DNA of 64,000 nt from Sphaerulina vaccinii. Its lineage: Eukaryota > Ascomycota > Dothideomycetes > Mycosphaerellales > Mycosphaerellaceae. The notes under the pieces were generated by a model. It was not told where the DNA came from. It searched no databases and saw nothing but the letters and a program-made list of their open reading frames with translations. Below, piece after piece: positions 1 to 9,893 of this stretch. A program made the translations under genes and the position numbers. The stretch lies in assembly GCA_022570795.1 (NCBI GenBank), contig JAKUDP010000013.1, forward strand, positions 806,001 to 870,000, read 5' to 3'. The stretch's first letter is position 1, and each line of letters opens with the position of its first letter.

Positions 1-296
1 TTGACTAGCGCTCAGGCCTTTGTTGGCACATTCTTGACTGTACCAGCGGAGGTCGCAACAATTCCTGGAGTCACGCCCGCCATCATTGGACAGGCGGCTT
101 ATGGTGCTCAGTGGGCTTATGCTGAGAGCTTACACTTGGTTTGGTATGTTGACATCTGCAGACGTTGTGCTTATTATGTTGCTGACGGCTTTGCAGGTAT
201 ACTAGCATTGCCTTTGGATTCTGTGCTATGGTATGCTCACTGTGCATTCCCAACACTAAGAAGTTCCAGACGAACAGAATTGCTGTTGCATTGTGA
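1..296 (+). CDS. MFS transporter, TRI12-like family, C-terminal end (5' part outside window)
   Basis: The last two exons of a major facilitator transporter, probably of the fungal TRI12/siderophore-type drug:H+ antiporter group. The first base of the window is already in frame. Exon 1..143 joins exon 197..296 across a 53-nt intron 144..196 (donor GTATGT, branch GCTGAC, acceptor GCAG); unspliced, the frame reads out of the family pattern. The visible tail has the features I expect of this family: a PGVTPAIIG segment, an AYAESLHLVW helix, then a last membrane helix (SIAFGFCAMVCSLCIP) and a short basic tail ending TNRIAVAL. The substrate cannot be told from this fragment. Family placement is by recognition of the tail only. 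Fairly sure it is MFS, less sure of the subfamily. Confidence 0.72.
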
Positions 297-615
297 ATAG
301 TCTTGGCAGTGGGGCACAAGCATGAGCAGAATATTGACCCTATTTTGCTAGTTGCTACATTCATAGCCGGTGTCTACATCGCTCAGCCGGTGTCGATTGC
401 CATTGCAAACCTTCTCTTCTCGAATGCCCTTGTGGAGCTCTTGTCTAGAAGGAGTCACTACAAGGCGTGCCAAGCAGGAAAATGGTTGAACCCAACCAAT
501 CATAGCTTACCGTTTAACCAACATATATCACCTCAAGCTGACGCACACCCTTGATCCTGACAGGAACAAACTGATTGCATCTCTCTATACTTTGCTCGGC
601 AAACGAAAGACGACC
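297..615. other. Intergenic region between MFS tail and GNAT gene
   Basis: No gene is supported here. The frame of the upstream MFS gene stays open after its TGA (294-296) for roughly 85 codons, beginning IVLAVGHKHEQ, but I see no splice pattern that would attach this to the transporter. Most of this stretch is probably the 3' UTR and the promoter of the next gene. Confidence 0.5.
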
Positions 616-1308
616 ATGTCGACGACGCGCACAAGCACCACGACCACGAAGGACCTGGAGATCCGCGAAGCAACCTTATCCGAACTAGCCTCATTGACAA
701 CCATTGTTCCTCGGTCGTTTCACCCACGTAACGAATTCATCAAGAAATGTCATCCAGATACGCCAACAGTCCGAGATTGGTGGTCGACAATCTTCTCGGA
801 TGAAATCGAATCGCCTGATTGCCATGTTCTAGTCGCCACGGACCCATCGGCAGAGCCAGAAGCGGCAGTAGTGGGTGTACTCTGTCTCCGATTGTTGGGA
901 CCCGACGACTTCTCTTGTGGGCTCTGGTCTCAGTATCCATACACCAAAGATCATGATGCAGTATTGTTTCAGCCTGCCATCGATGCTATGCTTGAAGGCC
1001 GCAAGAAAGCTTTCTCAAGTCCAAGCGACCATGCTGGAAGGCCGAATTACCTTATTGAGCTGTTCGGCGTCGATGAGAAGTATCAGGGCAGAGGATTGGC
1101 GAGGAAGTTGCTGGAGAAGGCTGGGCAGATCGCTGATGAATCTGGCATTGTGACATTTGTTGAAGCTAATGCTAGTGCTGCCGGAATGTACGCTAAGATG
1201 GGCTTTGCCGACCAAGGAACTGCTGAGCTCCCTGGACCGAGTGGAGGAGTTTATGTCGAGCATATGATGATCAGAGCAGTGGGAGGACTGGCTGTTCAGT
1301 CGCAGTGA
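616..1308 (+). CDS. GNAT-family N-acetyltransferase
   Basis: A 230-residue single-exon protein of the Gcn5-related N-acetyltransferase superfamily, which transfers acetyl from acetyl-CoA to an amine. The acetyl-CoA pyrophosphate-binding motif A is visible: a beta strand (YLIELFGV) then Y-Q-G-R-G-L-A at residues 156-162, fitting the (Q/R)-x-x-G-x-(G/A) signature, followed by the usual helix. A strand with V-E-A-N and a later Y-x-x-x-GF (YAKMGF) give the C-terminal GNAT pattern. The first ATG is at 616; the frame is open from 592 but without an ATG. A Thr-rich N-terminus (residues 2-11) looks disordered. The acceptor is unknown; many fungal relatives are unassigned. No intron is needed. Confidence 0.82.
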   Translation: MSTTRTSTTTTKDLEIREATLSELASLTTIVPRSFHPRNEFIKKCHPDTPTVRDWWSTIFSDEIESPDCHVLVATDPSAEPEAAVVGVLCLRLLGPDDFSCGLWSQYPYTKDHDAVLFQPAIDAMLEGRKKAFSSPSDHAGRPNYLIELFGVDEKYQGRGLARKLLEKAGQIADESGIVTFVEANASAAGMYAKMGFADQGTAELPGPSGGVYVEHMMIRAVGGLAVQSQ

Positions 1309-1361
1309 AAGCAGTAGGCTTCAATTTGATCAAGATAACGATACTATTCTACTACGCCATG

Positions 1362-2872
1362 CTACTCGGTCCTTCTAGCGTCCTTGTATGCCAGAAACGC
1401 ATCAGTCCTTCCCACTGACGAGTAGTGGCCACTGTAGAGGTCTATCACTAAGTCAAGCTTCCCAGGAACAGGACCTAGATGGTCTATCACATTCGCAACC
1501 GGACGCACATTCCGGTTAACGATAAGCACGCGATAGTCCATCAACGCTGCAGCTCGTATCGCTTCGTCCACTAGGAAGTTATTCCTCGTCCGCCTTACGT
1601 CGCTCGTACAGTTCACCAGTTCGCGTTCTTCCTCCGATAAGGCATTCGTCCTGACCATGTCGGCAAAGGCTTCTACGTCTGTGATAGCTGTATCGTTTAC
1701 TGCTGCTCCATACTCCCCTTCAGCGCATAGATCAGGCAGTAAAGACCGTTCGAAGGGGTAGGCTGTGGGCCGCATCCTATGTCGGTAAATCTCTTCACTG
1801 CAGGATAAGCATCCTCATCCCTCGTCGCCACTGATATTTCATATTCTCCCATCGACCATCCATTGTCCTTGGCGGCCTTCACTGCTGCTCTGGTGACCTG
1901 GAGTCTCGACCCAGGCATCGATGCTGTAGATTCGGCGTTTTGTCTCTGTCCTGTTGTCGGACTCTGATCGGACTGTCGTTGAAGCTCTTGAGCAATGGCT
2001 GCATCTTTCCTACACCGCTCTTGATCAAGCCTCTCTTGCCGGAGTGGGGATATTGCTGGTACATGGCTCTCTCCATCCTCTTGGTAGTATTCCTCCTGGA
2101 GTCGCTGTGCGTATGCTCCATCAGTCTCGATGAGCTCAAGTTTCTTACGCTCTTGTCTTTGTTGCTCCGGCTGCTTGGAAGTACGATCCATGGCTCCCTG
2201 ATTCTCAATGCGTTCCTGGTGGAGCCTCTTCTCATGCTTTTGTTGGGTTTCACGCGCCCTGGCGGCCTCTTTCAGCTCACGGTCATGGTCAAGTCTCGCT
2301 TGTTGCTGAGCGCGAAGAGTAGTATACCGGTCATCCTTCTTCTGCTGAGCCTCGAGGCGAGGACTTCGTCTGACGCCTGTGAATCGTGGATGTGCGCCAT
2401 TTAGTTGATGGTATAGCTCGTTTGCGTTTAAACTTGGGGCTCTTGTGACTACCTTGGGTGTTGTGGTCCGCTGCTGCGATGGATTTTGTCTGGCCGCGCT
2501 CTCAAGTTGACCAGGTCCAACCTGTTGCTGCTTTTCAGGATGGTCATCGCGTTTGGCATTGACTCTTTCTTTCTCCCTGCGACGAACATGGGCTGCTCTT
2601 CCGCCATGTCTTTCCTGATCGATAGGGCTTTCGATATGTTTCGCAATCCCTTTCTCTTGTTCAGAGAACAGCCAGCGGACGACGGAGCAGAACAGGTATG
2701 TGCTGAATATGAAATAGCCGGCGATAATCGGGTCTCGCATGAGAACGAGGTCTGGTTGGTTGGAACACAAGAGGGAGCCGAAGCCACGATTGTAAATGGC
2801 GGCAGTAAGAACGTACCAGACCACGGTCGACCGGCTGGTGAATAGATCGGTGGTATTTTCGTATGAAGGCAT
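1362..2872 (-). CDS. Two-TM coiled-coil protein with possible papain/OTU-like C-terminal domain
   Basis: No family is recognised with certainty. Two frames (2872 down to about 1700, and about 1775 down to 1362) are best joined by a very short 35-nt intron at 1713..1679 (GTATGG...CACAG), giving 491 residues. Layout: hydrophobic segments at residues about 15-34 and 48-68, consistent with membrane anchoring; a long Q/E/R/K-rich stretch of repeated short coiled coils (about 70-330); then a globular C-terminal part. The latter has N-G-L-Y-C-L-I-Y-A-L, a Cys at the start of a predicted helix, and near the end a strand followed by S-G-H-Y-S-S, which resembles the Cys...His arrangement of papain/OTU-fold peptidases. 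The enzyme idea is inference. If the intron is not real, this is a frameshifted pseudogene; the 35-nt length is at the low limit for fungi. Confidence 0.5.
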
Positions 2873-3834
2873 CGTTGTGGGACAGTCCAGCTGTCAGTTG
2901 AAGTAAATGTGATTTAAGATGGTCGAAATGATGTCTAGCGAAGTATCACTTGGCGAGGTGGACGAGCGTTTGAATGTATTCGAATAGTCCAGTGCAAGGG
3001 TGCAAGATGAAGTTTCCGGATCAGTAACAATGAAGTCTTTGTTCACAGTGCTTCTTTGGTGATCCATAGTCATGTTCCGGCCCGTAAGCAACACAGCAGA
3101 GGTTTATTGAACACAAGTGTGATCGGGTGTCCTCCCTCCTGAAGTACACAAGTCGTGTCCTCGCTCGTGGGTACTCGACAGGCCGCCCGAAATCGAGTTG
3201 CGGAGTACAAACAACAATGGCGACATGTTAGCTGATAGCCGGACTGGGAATGAGAGATTTATCGACAAAGGTTTCTTTGTTCATCATCGACATCTTGTTC
3301 ACTTCCCGAAGCCGATATGAAAGCACCATGTGCAATGATCCAAGCAGCCTATGGTCTTCGTGGCGTCGCAGATCCAGTCTCAGGATCCAGATCCTCTTCA
3401 GTAACACAGTGGCGAGGAGCTTCTTGTATCCCACAGACAATCAAGTTCTAGATCAGCTGCTGATCTTCCGTCAGCGTGGTACTTCCTGTGTTAGTGTGCT
3501 GAGTAGTGCGTGAGCTTGCACGGCGAGTTTCGGAACTTGCACAGCTTATCGTTAGTTTCAGCTACAGACCTGGGAGAGCAGTAACGCGAGACCCGAATAG
3601 TCCACAATTTGCTAAGAGCGTGATGCAGAACACTTCCTGCATGATAGGTCTCTCCCGGTTTTGCTGAGTCCTGACGTTTTGTGGCATGCCGCCAGATTCG
3701 TTCCAGCTTTGTGTGATTTGCGCTGGTGATGCCCGTTCGACTAATAACACTCATTTCGTACATTAGCACTGCCCTCAAACGTTCATACTACTGGCTTCAG
3801 GCATGGTCGCTTCCTGTCACAAGGATTCCAATTC
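2873..3834. other. Intergenic region, nothing recognised
   Basis: About 960 bp between the minus-strand coiled-coil gene (starts 2872) and the 3' end of the next minus-strand gene. Only short overlapping frames occur on both strands, without recognisable motifs or convincing splice pairs. Base composition is like that of the neighbouring genes, with no RIP signature. Confidence 0.5.
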
Positions 3835-4452
3835 TCAGGCCCAATCTGGGTCTGCTGCGGCAAGGGCAGCGTGAAAATCGTCCAGATCCTCCTTCACATC
3901 CTCCCACGACCTCCCAGCTTGCTTCGCCCTGGCGCATATTCTGTGAGCGCTGATTATCACTCTGCGCACGCCATCGGACTGCTGAAGGCTGGCAGGGGTG
4001 AACTGCGCACAGGAGTTCCGCTTGAATGCCCATTCCAACCACTTCATGAGGCCGGTCCAGCTTGCTCTGCCGCTCAAATGAACACCGAGCGCCCACGAAG
4101 CTTGCTTAGCCCAGTACTGGCTAAAATGATTGTGCCATCTGATGTAGAGATCAACATCGCAGTCTGGAGCAATAATAGTGAATTTGTTCCGAGTGATAGA
4201 TCTTGATAGCTTCCGAGCGTATCTGTCTGCACGTCGCGAGGAGACTAGGTGGTACCACGAGGTTGACCGACTGACCCTGATGAGATCAGGCTCAAGAAGA
4301 GCGTATTCGTAGATAAGAGTGCGCATCTCTGGTGGCAACTCAAGTAGCGGGCAGGTAGTGTTGACCACACTTGACTCAGTTGCTGCTCTGCTGCCGCGCC
4401 CGGTGGTGAATGAGCTGCATGTTCTGTCGTCTGAAGTCTCGGAAGCGGGCAT
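3835..4452 (-). CDS. Small protein with N-terminal LPPEMR motif (2EXR/F-box-like)
   Basis: A 205-residue single-exon protein. Residues about 36-53 read P-L-L-E-L-P-P-E-M-R-T-L-I-Y-E-Y-A-L, the hallmark N-terminal helix of a large group of dothideomycete proteins annotated as 2EXR or F-box-like. The rest is rich in Trp and Arg (for example residues 100-145) and ends with an acidic tail. Function is unknown for most members; a protein-interaction role is only inferred from the F-box resemblance. The ATG at 4452 is the first in frame. The leading 35 residues are Ser/Thr-rich and probably disordered. No transmembrane segment or signal peptide is seen. A second, larger protein with the same motif lies at 15,954-17,267. 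Confidence 0.62.
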   Translation of the reverse strand: MPASETSDDRTCSSFTTGRGSRAATESSVVNTTCPLLELPPEMRTLIYEYALLEPDLIRVSRSTSWYHLVSSRRADRYARKLSRSITRNKFTIIAPDCDVDLYIRWHNHFSQYWAKQASWALGVHLSGRASWTGLMKWLEWAFKRNSCAQFTPASLQQSDGVRRVIISAHRICARAKQAGRSWEDVKEDLDDFHAALAAADPDWA

Positions 4453-4989
4453 CCTGCTGAGGGGAAGTTTCTAATCGTCGACTCGTTGATGAGCGCCGAT
4501 GGCATCACTTGTGTTCTTGATGTTCCTGATCGCAGAAGGAAGAGAGGCGATGAAAGTGGGAGCACGTGAGTAAGGTACTGTAAACGCGTACCCCTGTCCG
4601 CTTAGTCATTGGCTTGGCACTATCTCGTTCGCCTCACCCGAGATTCAGATTTCATCGTAAAGTCATATTCAAGCACATCATCTCAATCAGTGATACTATG
4701 GCAGCGCGAGCACCTCGTATTGTCCTCGGACCTGCTCCAGTATCATCACGCCCCGCCACAAAGACTTGGCCGCGAGCTTGACTTCGCCAATGGGCTGCCT
4801 CTTTATGCCAGCTCATGGACACTCCCTGGCGCGCATGTCCAAGCTATAGTCAGACTCGTCTCGCTCCTGTACGGCCTGTTCAAGTTGGTACCACCCTATC
4901 CTGTGAATTTTGGGAGCGCGGAGCATTGGCGCGCGCAGAGATTCGCGTCAACCTCCTGTGCCCTTCTTCCTCGGAATACAGCGCTTGAA
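4453..4989. other. Intergenic region, nothing recognised
   Basis: Between the start of the LPPEMR gene and the 3' end of the BTB gene. A plus-strand frame (4609-5124) crosses into the BTB coding sequence, begins without an ATG and shows no motif, so I treat it as chance. Confidence 0.5.
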
Positions 4990-6207
4990 TTACACCCATC
5001 GAGTAATGTAGTACGATCGCCGATCCTCGAAACTTGGAACTCTCACTACCATGCCACCTCGATCGAACTCCCATATCCGCACCGTCATCTTGCTTCCGAA
5101 GCTCAAGGACCAAGTGTAGTCTAGGAGATTCTTCTTCATCGCCTCCGGAGTCGTTGCAGCAGCCACGCAATCAACAAGCAATACCAAGAGTGGCGTATTT
5201 TCCTCCAGATGGCGAGCTGTTTCAATGCTGATGGGCGCGCGGGCTTCCCACTCTGTGATAGCTCGGATTGCACACTGGCCTAGGTTCGGAAGTTGCAGGA
5301 TGGCATCGATGACTGCGTTGCAGTAGTTCCGGTCTCTGAAGGACTGTGCTGAGAACCAAATGGTGCAGAGAGCTTGCAGCATGTATGTCCCATGCGTCAA
5401 GATATCATCTCGCTGATCTGTGCCGATTCGCTGCCGGGTGGGAAAGTGCCAAGGCGGGCTCAGGGCGATACCTTCGACACGAGTCGCGATTCTGCCGAGC
5501 GTAGCTGAACTGCTGTTTGCGCTCACTTGGAGCTGCTCAGGAGATTGGGCTTCCACTTTGACTAGTGGACGTTTCTGATCAGCTTGACATTTAACCACCG
5601 AGATCAGGTCTCGCTTCTCGCCCGACAGAAAACGCAAATAGAAGTCGAAACTCGATGTGTCTAACAATGGCTCGCCGATGCTACGATCATAGGGTCGTTG
5701 TGCGAGCAAGTTGCGAAACCGAGCGGAGTTCCGAGTTAGAACATCTCGTGGAACAGTGAAAGCGGTCCTTGGGTGTTGAGCTGTACCATTGCCTGTGATG
5801 ATTACAATGGTTCTCGAGGTGCTGCAATCAGGCAAGTCAGCTCGAAATTCGGCGAGAGGAATAGACGCCGCTGCAATATGTGCTTCGATGGCATGGCAGT
5901 CAAGATCTCTTGGAGAAGAAGTGAGAAAGAAGACTTACTTCATATTCCGACGAAAAATGTCTGGCGGACTGCCCTGCTGCATCGGCGGACTGCACTGCTG
6001 CTGCTGCATCGCCGCGATGGTGCGCGGGTCGATGTAAGTTGCCATGGCTTGGCAGGATGTCTCCGTGTCGATGAAGCTGTAAAGTGCTTCTAGCAAGATT
6101 TCGGTGGTTGACGTGCTTCTAGGTTGCTGAGGTGTCGTTGTCGCTGTGGCGTTGCTCGAAATCGGTAATGAAGTTTCTGATTGCGCGACTTGTTGCTTTT
6201 TCCGCAT
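4990..6207 (-). CDS. BTB/POZ domain protein, two exons
   Basis: Exon 1 6207..5939 and exon 2 5821..4990 are joined across a 117-nt intron 5938..5822 (donor GTAAGT, branch GCTGAC, acceptor TGCAG) in correct phase, giving 366 residues. The N-terminus (about 1-85) is low complexity, Ser/Thr/Gln-rich with a short Gln run. The BTB domain begins at the splice site: strand T-I-V-I-I-T-G, then F-T-V-P-R-D-V-L-T-R-N-S-A-R-F, the typical (F)xVxxxxL...S..F pattern of BTB domains, followed by L-D-T-S-S-F-D-F-Y-L-R-F-L. The C-terminal half is helical. BTB proteins dimerise and often act as Cullin-3 adaptors, but this Pezizomycotina class is mostly uncharacterised. It is divergent from the BTB gene at 6542, 334 bp apart. 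Confidence 0.75.
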
Positions 6208-6541
6208 TCACTGCCGCTTGCGTTGCCTGGAGTGATCGATGCCGCATTCACTTCAGAGTAGCACGGGGTGACAGGTGGTCAGAGAATGCCAAGCCACGGC
6301 CTTAAAGCACCCACCTATGCCTCAGTCATCCTCTGGCTCTCACTTCACCTACGGATGTGAAGCACAAATTCGCAAGATGAGGATTCACTTGAAGACATAT
6401 CTATCAGCTTCTTGTCATGTCTGCTCTCACTTCTTAGGAACTTGCATTGCCACCCTTTTGGTCTTCTATCAACGCCAGTTTCGAGGTGTGCAATACACAT
6501 GCAATTTCTTCCAGCACTGAATCAAGTTCAAAAGACCCATA
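6208..6541. promoter_or_regulatory. Shared upstream region of the divergent BTB pair
   Basis: A 334-bp segment between the start codons of two divergently transcribed BTB genes, so it must hold both promoters. I see no clear TATA box or conserved operator. That it is regulatory is inferred from position only. Confidence 0.45.
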
Positions 6542-7290
6542 ATGTCACCAGAGTCACAGGCCAAGCAACGAGAGAAGCGCAAGCGCGATGATGCCGAGGA
6601 GAATCTTGCTGGACCTGAGTTGCTGTAAGTTTGAGTCCCCACTGCGTACAATGAGCATAAAGTACTGACCCAGACTGTAGCTCGGACTTCAGCGAGACCA
6701 TCACAGTTGTGTGTCAAGAAGGACGCGAGCTGAGCGTACACAAGGACGTCCTCACAAAAGGCTCTTCCCATCTGCGAGTACTTGTCAGGTCCGCCGGTGC
6801 AGGCGCAAAGATCAAGGAAGACCGTCGCTACGACGAGATGAGCCGCTATGTATATTTCCTATACACGGCGAGCATAGCCGATTCGACTTTGGTGGATTGT
6901 TATCAGCTGGTTCACGACTACAATCTGGGATGCGGCCTGCGGGACATGCATTACACCAACGCCATCATGGATAAGTTGATTGGCATTACAGAGCCAGACT
7001 GTCTCATCGATGTCGTTGCCTGGCTGACAGAAGTCAAGTGGGACATCGGCAACAAGACGAAACACAAGTGTTTCTGGCAATGGCTGATCGATGCTGTGGC
7101 CTCCAAGTTATCGACAGAGAAGTTGAGCCAGGTTTCGTGGCAGGAAGAGTGGCCGGCGAAGTTCGTGAGGGCGTTGCTTGCTAAGGTGGTAGCACGTATG
7201 GAGAAACCAGAAGAGCACCACCCGCCGACCCTGGCCAACAGGGAGCGCTACTATGTGAACGCCAATTTCGGCGACGTCGCAAGTGCTTGA
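6542..7290 (+). CDS. BTB/POZ domain protein, two exons
   Basis: Exon 6542..6624 joins 6681..7290 across a 56-nt intron 6625..6680 (donor GTAAGT, branch TACTGAC, acceptor GTAG), giving 230 residues. The first exon is a short basic/acidic leader. The second begins with S-D-F-S-E-T-I-T-V-V and R-E-L-S-V-H-K-D-V-L-T-K-G-S-S-H-L, a standard BTB beginning (D-x-x-V, then the VHK-xLxxxS motif). The core continues with Y-V-Y-F-L-Y-T and the L-x-D-Y-N-L-G region leading to Y-T-N-A-I-M-D-K, the usual end of the domain in this fungal class. The C-terminal 110 residues are helical. A decayed relative lies directly downstream (about 7660-8020). Confidence 0.78.
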
Positions 7291-7659
7291 GGCGAGGGTA
7301 GTGTAGCGATGGTTTGAGTGGAGCTGTGCTTGATGGTCTTGTCTTGGAACAGGCAGTCGCCACAAGCAGATTGGCGGGCCAGGAATGAGGTCGGCGATAC
7401 ATCGGGCTCAGCCGCGAGGCACTACTGTACTTATAACAGAACATCCAGAACATATCCTGCGATCTTGCAACGCCTCTGGCTCTCCAGTGTCTCGAGAAGT
7501 GTCCCCAGTAGCGAAAGTGACAGTGGAGTATTCGCACGGGCGGAGCCATCGAGCTACGACTTGGTAGCGGCCCATTCGAAGGCTGCCTGCTGAAGTGAGC
7601 TTTGACGTGCAGCTATCTCATTCACACAGAAGTTGACCAGGTCTATTGTTCTCTTCCAC
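7291..7659. other. Spacer between BTB gene and BTB relic
   Basis: This spacer may contain the eroded 5' half of the downstream BTB relic: a short stretch near 7550-7590 (S-Y-D-L-V-A-A-H-S) is faintly like the middle of a BTB domain, but frames are broken and I cannot align it securely. Confidence 0.4.
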
Positions 7660-8020
7660 TCACTTCTACACCAATGCCATCATGGATAAGCATCGAGCTA
7701 ACTGTCACGGACTGCTACACGATGCTCGCCGCCGCCGTCATGGTCTTTGGCGTGAACAATGCCGCAGAGCGCGATACATTACTGTGGCGCTGGTTCGTGG
7801 ACGCTATCGGCAGCACAATCTCCTCGGACCACTTGAGCGACTACCGCGAAGATTGGGAATGGATTTGCCGAAGGCATTGATGGGGGATGTGCTAATGTCG
7901 GTGCTGCTCCGTCGCGAGACGCCGGAGGAGTATCACACGACTTCGGTGGATCGAGGAATCTACCACATCAGCGCGGTAGAGATCAAGGCCGTGTGGCAGC
8001 TTTGGGAGACGTGCAAGTAA
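7660..8020 (+). pseudogene. Frameshifted BTB-gene relic, tandem to the gene at 6542
   Basis: Homology with the C-terminal half of the 6542-7290 product is visible but spread over two frames. One frame gives F-Y-T-N-A-I-M-D-K (about 7660-7690). The next segment, about 7690-7860, matches only in a second frame (D-C-Y-T-M-L, then L-L-W-R-W-F-V-D-A-I-G-S-T-I-S). The first frame then resumes with A-L-M-G-D-V-L-M-S-V-L-L and E-T-P-E-E-Y-H to a stop at 8020. Corresponding landmarks in the neighbour are YTNAIMDK, WQWLIDAVASKL and KPEEHH. The two shifts compensate, so one frame stays open for 124 codons although its middle is scrambled. Either a pseudogene or a short gene with an altered core; I favour pseudogene because the BTB start is missing. 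Confidence 0.65.
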
Positions 8021-8502
8021 CGGGCGCCAACTTAGTGCGATATCAGCAACATTACACCTTGCGGACTCTGCTTGAGTCGAGCCAACATGGCTTTGAAGCG
8101 CCACAGAGGAGCACTTTGAGCTCGAACGCACGACCGGAGACACGACTCAGACAAGCAGAGTGATACTTAGAAACGGCAAATACGTCTTCAGGGGCGAACC
8201 ACGGCGATTGAGTTCGAGATTGCTGGCGGTGCGTCCAAGAGAACGAGGTCAAGTCGAGAGCGAAGTACTACGTTGGGCCACATCAGCGAGCTCGACACCA
8301 CTCAGAAGTTTCGAAGCGACTTACTTTTTACATTGCAGCAAGTCCATCGTTGCTTCTTGCATAACGGGTGCTGCTGCTCTATCTGTACACAAGTCGACAC
8401 AATCATCTTTGTACATTCCTTTTCATGCGTCAGACACTCTTCATGACCATCTGAAAGCTCTTCATGCTTCTCCAGACACTTCGCCTAGCCACGGACTCTG
8501 CC
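8021..8502. other. Intergenic region, nothing recognised
   Basis: Lies between the end of the BTB relic and the 3' end of SCO1 on the other strand. It contains short chance frames only. Confidence 0.5.
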
Positions 8503-9339
8503 TCATGATGTATCAATCTTGCCTCTCCAATCCGCAATATGATCATTGATAACCTTTGCAGCCGCATCAACAGTAAAGTTCCTCCCGATAGCTTCCACAA
8601 AGTCTCCCTCGGGATCCATGAGGTAGAAGTAGATGCTGTGATCGACCAAGTAATCCTGCCCAGGCTTCACATCCGGCGGCGTAGAGAAGTACACTCTGTA
8701 CGCCTTGCAAACCTCCTTCACCTCCTCCCACGTCCCCACCAACCCTACAATATCCTCATGAAACTCCTTCAGATATCTTTCCAGCACCTCAGGCGTATCT
8801 CTCGCAGGATCACAACTGATGAACACACTCCTCATCTTCCCCGCTCCATGCCTTTCCTTCACTTTCTCAATCATTCCAGCCATCTTATCCAATTCTTCGG
8901 GACAGATGTCCGGACAATGTGTGAATCCGAAGTATACTAACGAGTACTTCCCTACCAGGTCCTTTTCTGTGAACTCTTTCCCATGGTGATCGATGAGGTG
9001 GAAAGGTCCTCCTACAAGTGGTTTCCCTATGCCTTTGTTCGCTTCTGCTATTCGTTGACGGGACATTCGAGCTTTTTCGTAGCGGAAGTAGAATGTTAGA
9101 CCGGCGCCTGCGGAGAGGAAGAGGAGACCGGCTTGCCAGGAGAAGGGACCGAGGCGGTAGCGCGATTTGGCTTCTTGGATTGTGCGTTGTCTCTTAAGGA
9201 TGTTGGAGGTGGAGAAGGGTTGTGATCTCGCATGTTTGAAGCTGTTCGTGATGGTCGGTGTTCGTGAGGATGTGGTGGCGCATTGTTTGCAGATGCGGAG
9301 GGGTGCTGTGCGCATTGTGGCGAGGAACGGCGACGCCAT
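8503..9339 (-). CDS. SCO1: Mitochondrial copper chaperone SCO1 family
   Basis: A 278-residue protein of the SCO1/SenC family, the inner-membrane copper chaperone that delivers Cu to the CuA site of cytochrome c oxidase subunit 2. The start chosen is the ATG at 9339 because it gives a basic, Ser/Arg-rich mitochondrial presequence (MASPFLATMRTAPLRICKQ); the frame is open further upstream to 9558 but that part looks like UTR. One membrane segment lies at residues about 67-86, followed by the thioredoxin-like domain. Copper ligands are visible: C142-P-D-I-C146 within F-G-F-T-H-C-P-D-I-C-P, and His234 in V-D-H-S-I-Y-F-Y. The S-C-D-P-A-R-D-T motif is also standard. Length and motifs match SCO proteins closely; no intron is needed. 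Confidence 0.93.
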   Translation of the reverse strand: MASPFLATMRTAPLRICKQCATTSSRTPTITNSFKHARSQPFSTSNILKRQRTIQEAKSRYRLGPFSWQAGLLFLSAGAGLTFYFRYEKARMSRQRIAEANKGIGKPLVGGPFHLIDHHGKEFTEKDLVGKYSLVYFGFTHCPDICPEELDKMAGMIEKVKERHGAGKMRSVFISCDPARDTPEVLERYLKEFHEDIVGLVGTWEEVKEVCKAYRVYFSTPPDVKPGQDYLVDHSIYFYLMDPEGDFVEAIGRNFTVDAAAKVINDHIADWRGKIDTS

Positions 9340-9520
9340 GGGGAGTATGATGTGTGATGGTAACGAGGTGTTTGTGTTCGTGAACAAGTCTATGATGGTA
9401 TGGTATGACATGGTATGGGGTGCTGTTTCGCCGCGGAAGTCCGCTCCGCCGACTGCTCCTCCCTTCTCGAACTTCCTTCCTTCTCCTCTTCTACAACACA
9501 ACATCCCAATCATCAACATA

Positions 9521-9784
9521 ATGGCATCGTCCCAGAATGACTTCCAGCGACAAATCATACCCCAGAATTGGCAACGACTCTTTATGCCTCAGAACTCTAA
9601 TCCTGAAGACGACTTGTACTCGTACGGTCTTCGACTCAGCTTCCTCGTCATAGCCGTCCTCTATCTTGGTGTCATGGTCCGGTCATTCCCAGCGAGCATG
9701 CTCCGGAGACTCCCTGGGATGAATACCATGACTATTGCATTGCTGGCGCACCTTTTGGGGACGATTTACATTCGAGACAGATAA
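9521..9784 (+). CDS. Small single-TM hypothetical protein
   Basis: An 87-residue frame starting with ATG at 9521, 181 bp from the divergent SCO1 start. The N-terminal 40 residues are polar and Gln/Asn-rich (FQRQIIPQNWQRLFMPQN). One strong hydrophobic segment follows at about 45-62 (LSFLVIAVLYLGVMV), then a basic patch and a weaker hydrophobic stretch near the end. The AAC-ATA-ATG start context and good codon usage argue for a real gene. Family not recognised. Being divergent from SCO1, a mitochondrial membrane role is possible but is inference only. Confidence 0.5.
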   Translation: MASSQNDFQRQIIPQNWQRLFMPQNSNPEDDLYSYGLRLSFLVIAVLYLGVMVRSFPASMLRRLPGMNTMTIALLAHLLGTIYIRDR

Positions 9785-9893
9785 CATCTGGACTGAACGG
9801 CATCAAAAACGGAAGTCACTACGACTATCTGTCTCTATGGAACTACGACACCATAACTTCGACTGTTCCTGACACAACTATATTGACACTCCC

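Noticed and set aside
297..554. Read-through extension of the MFS transporter after TGA at 294
   Set aside because: Frame stays open, but the tail before the stop already matches the usual family end and there is no splice signal that bypasses the stop.
4609..5124. Plus-strand frame of 171 codons
   Set aside because: Starts without ATG, overlaps the last 135 bp of the BTB gene on the other strand, and has no motif or codon-use support.
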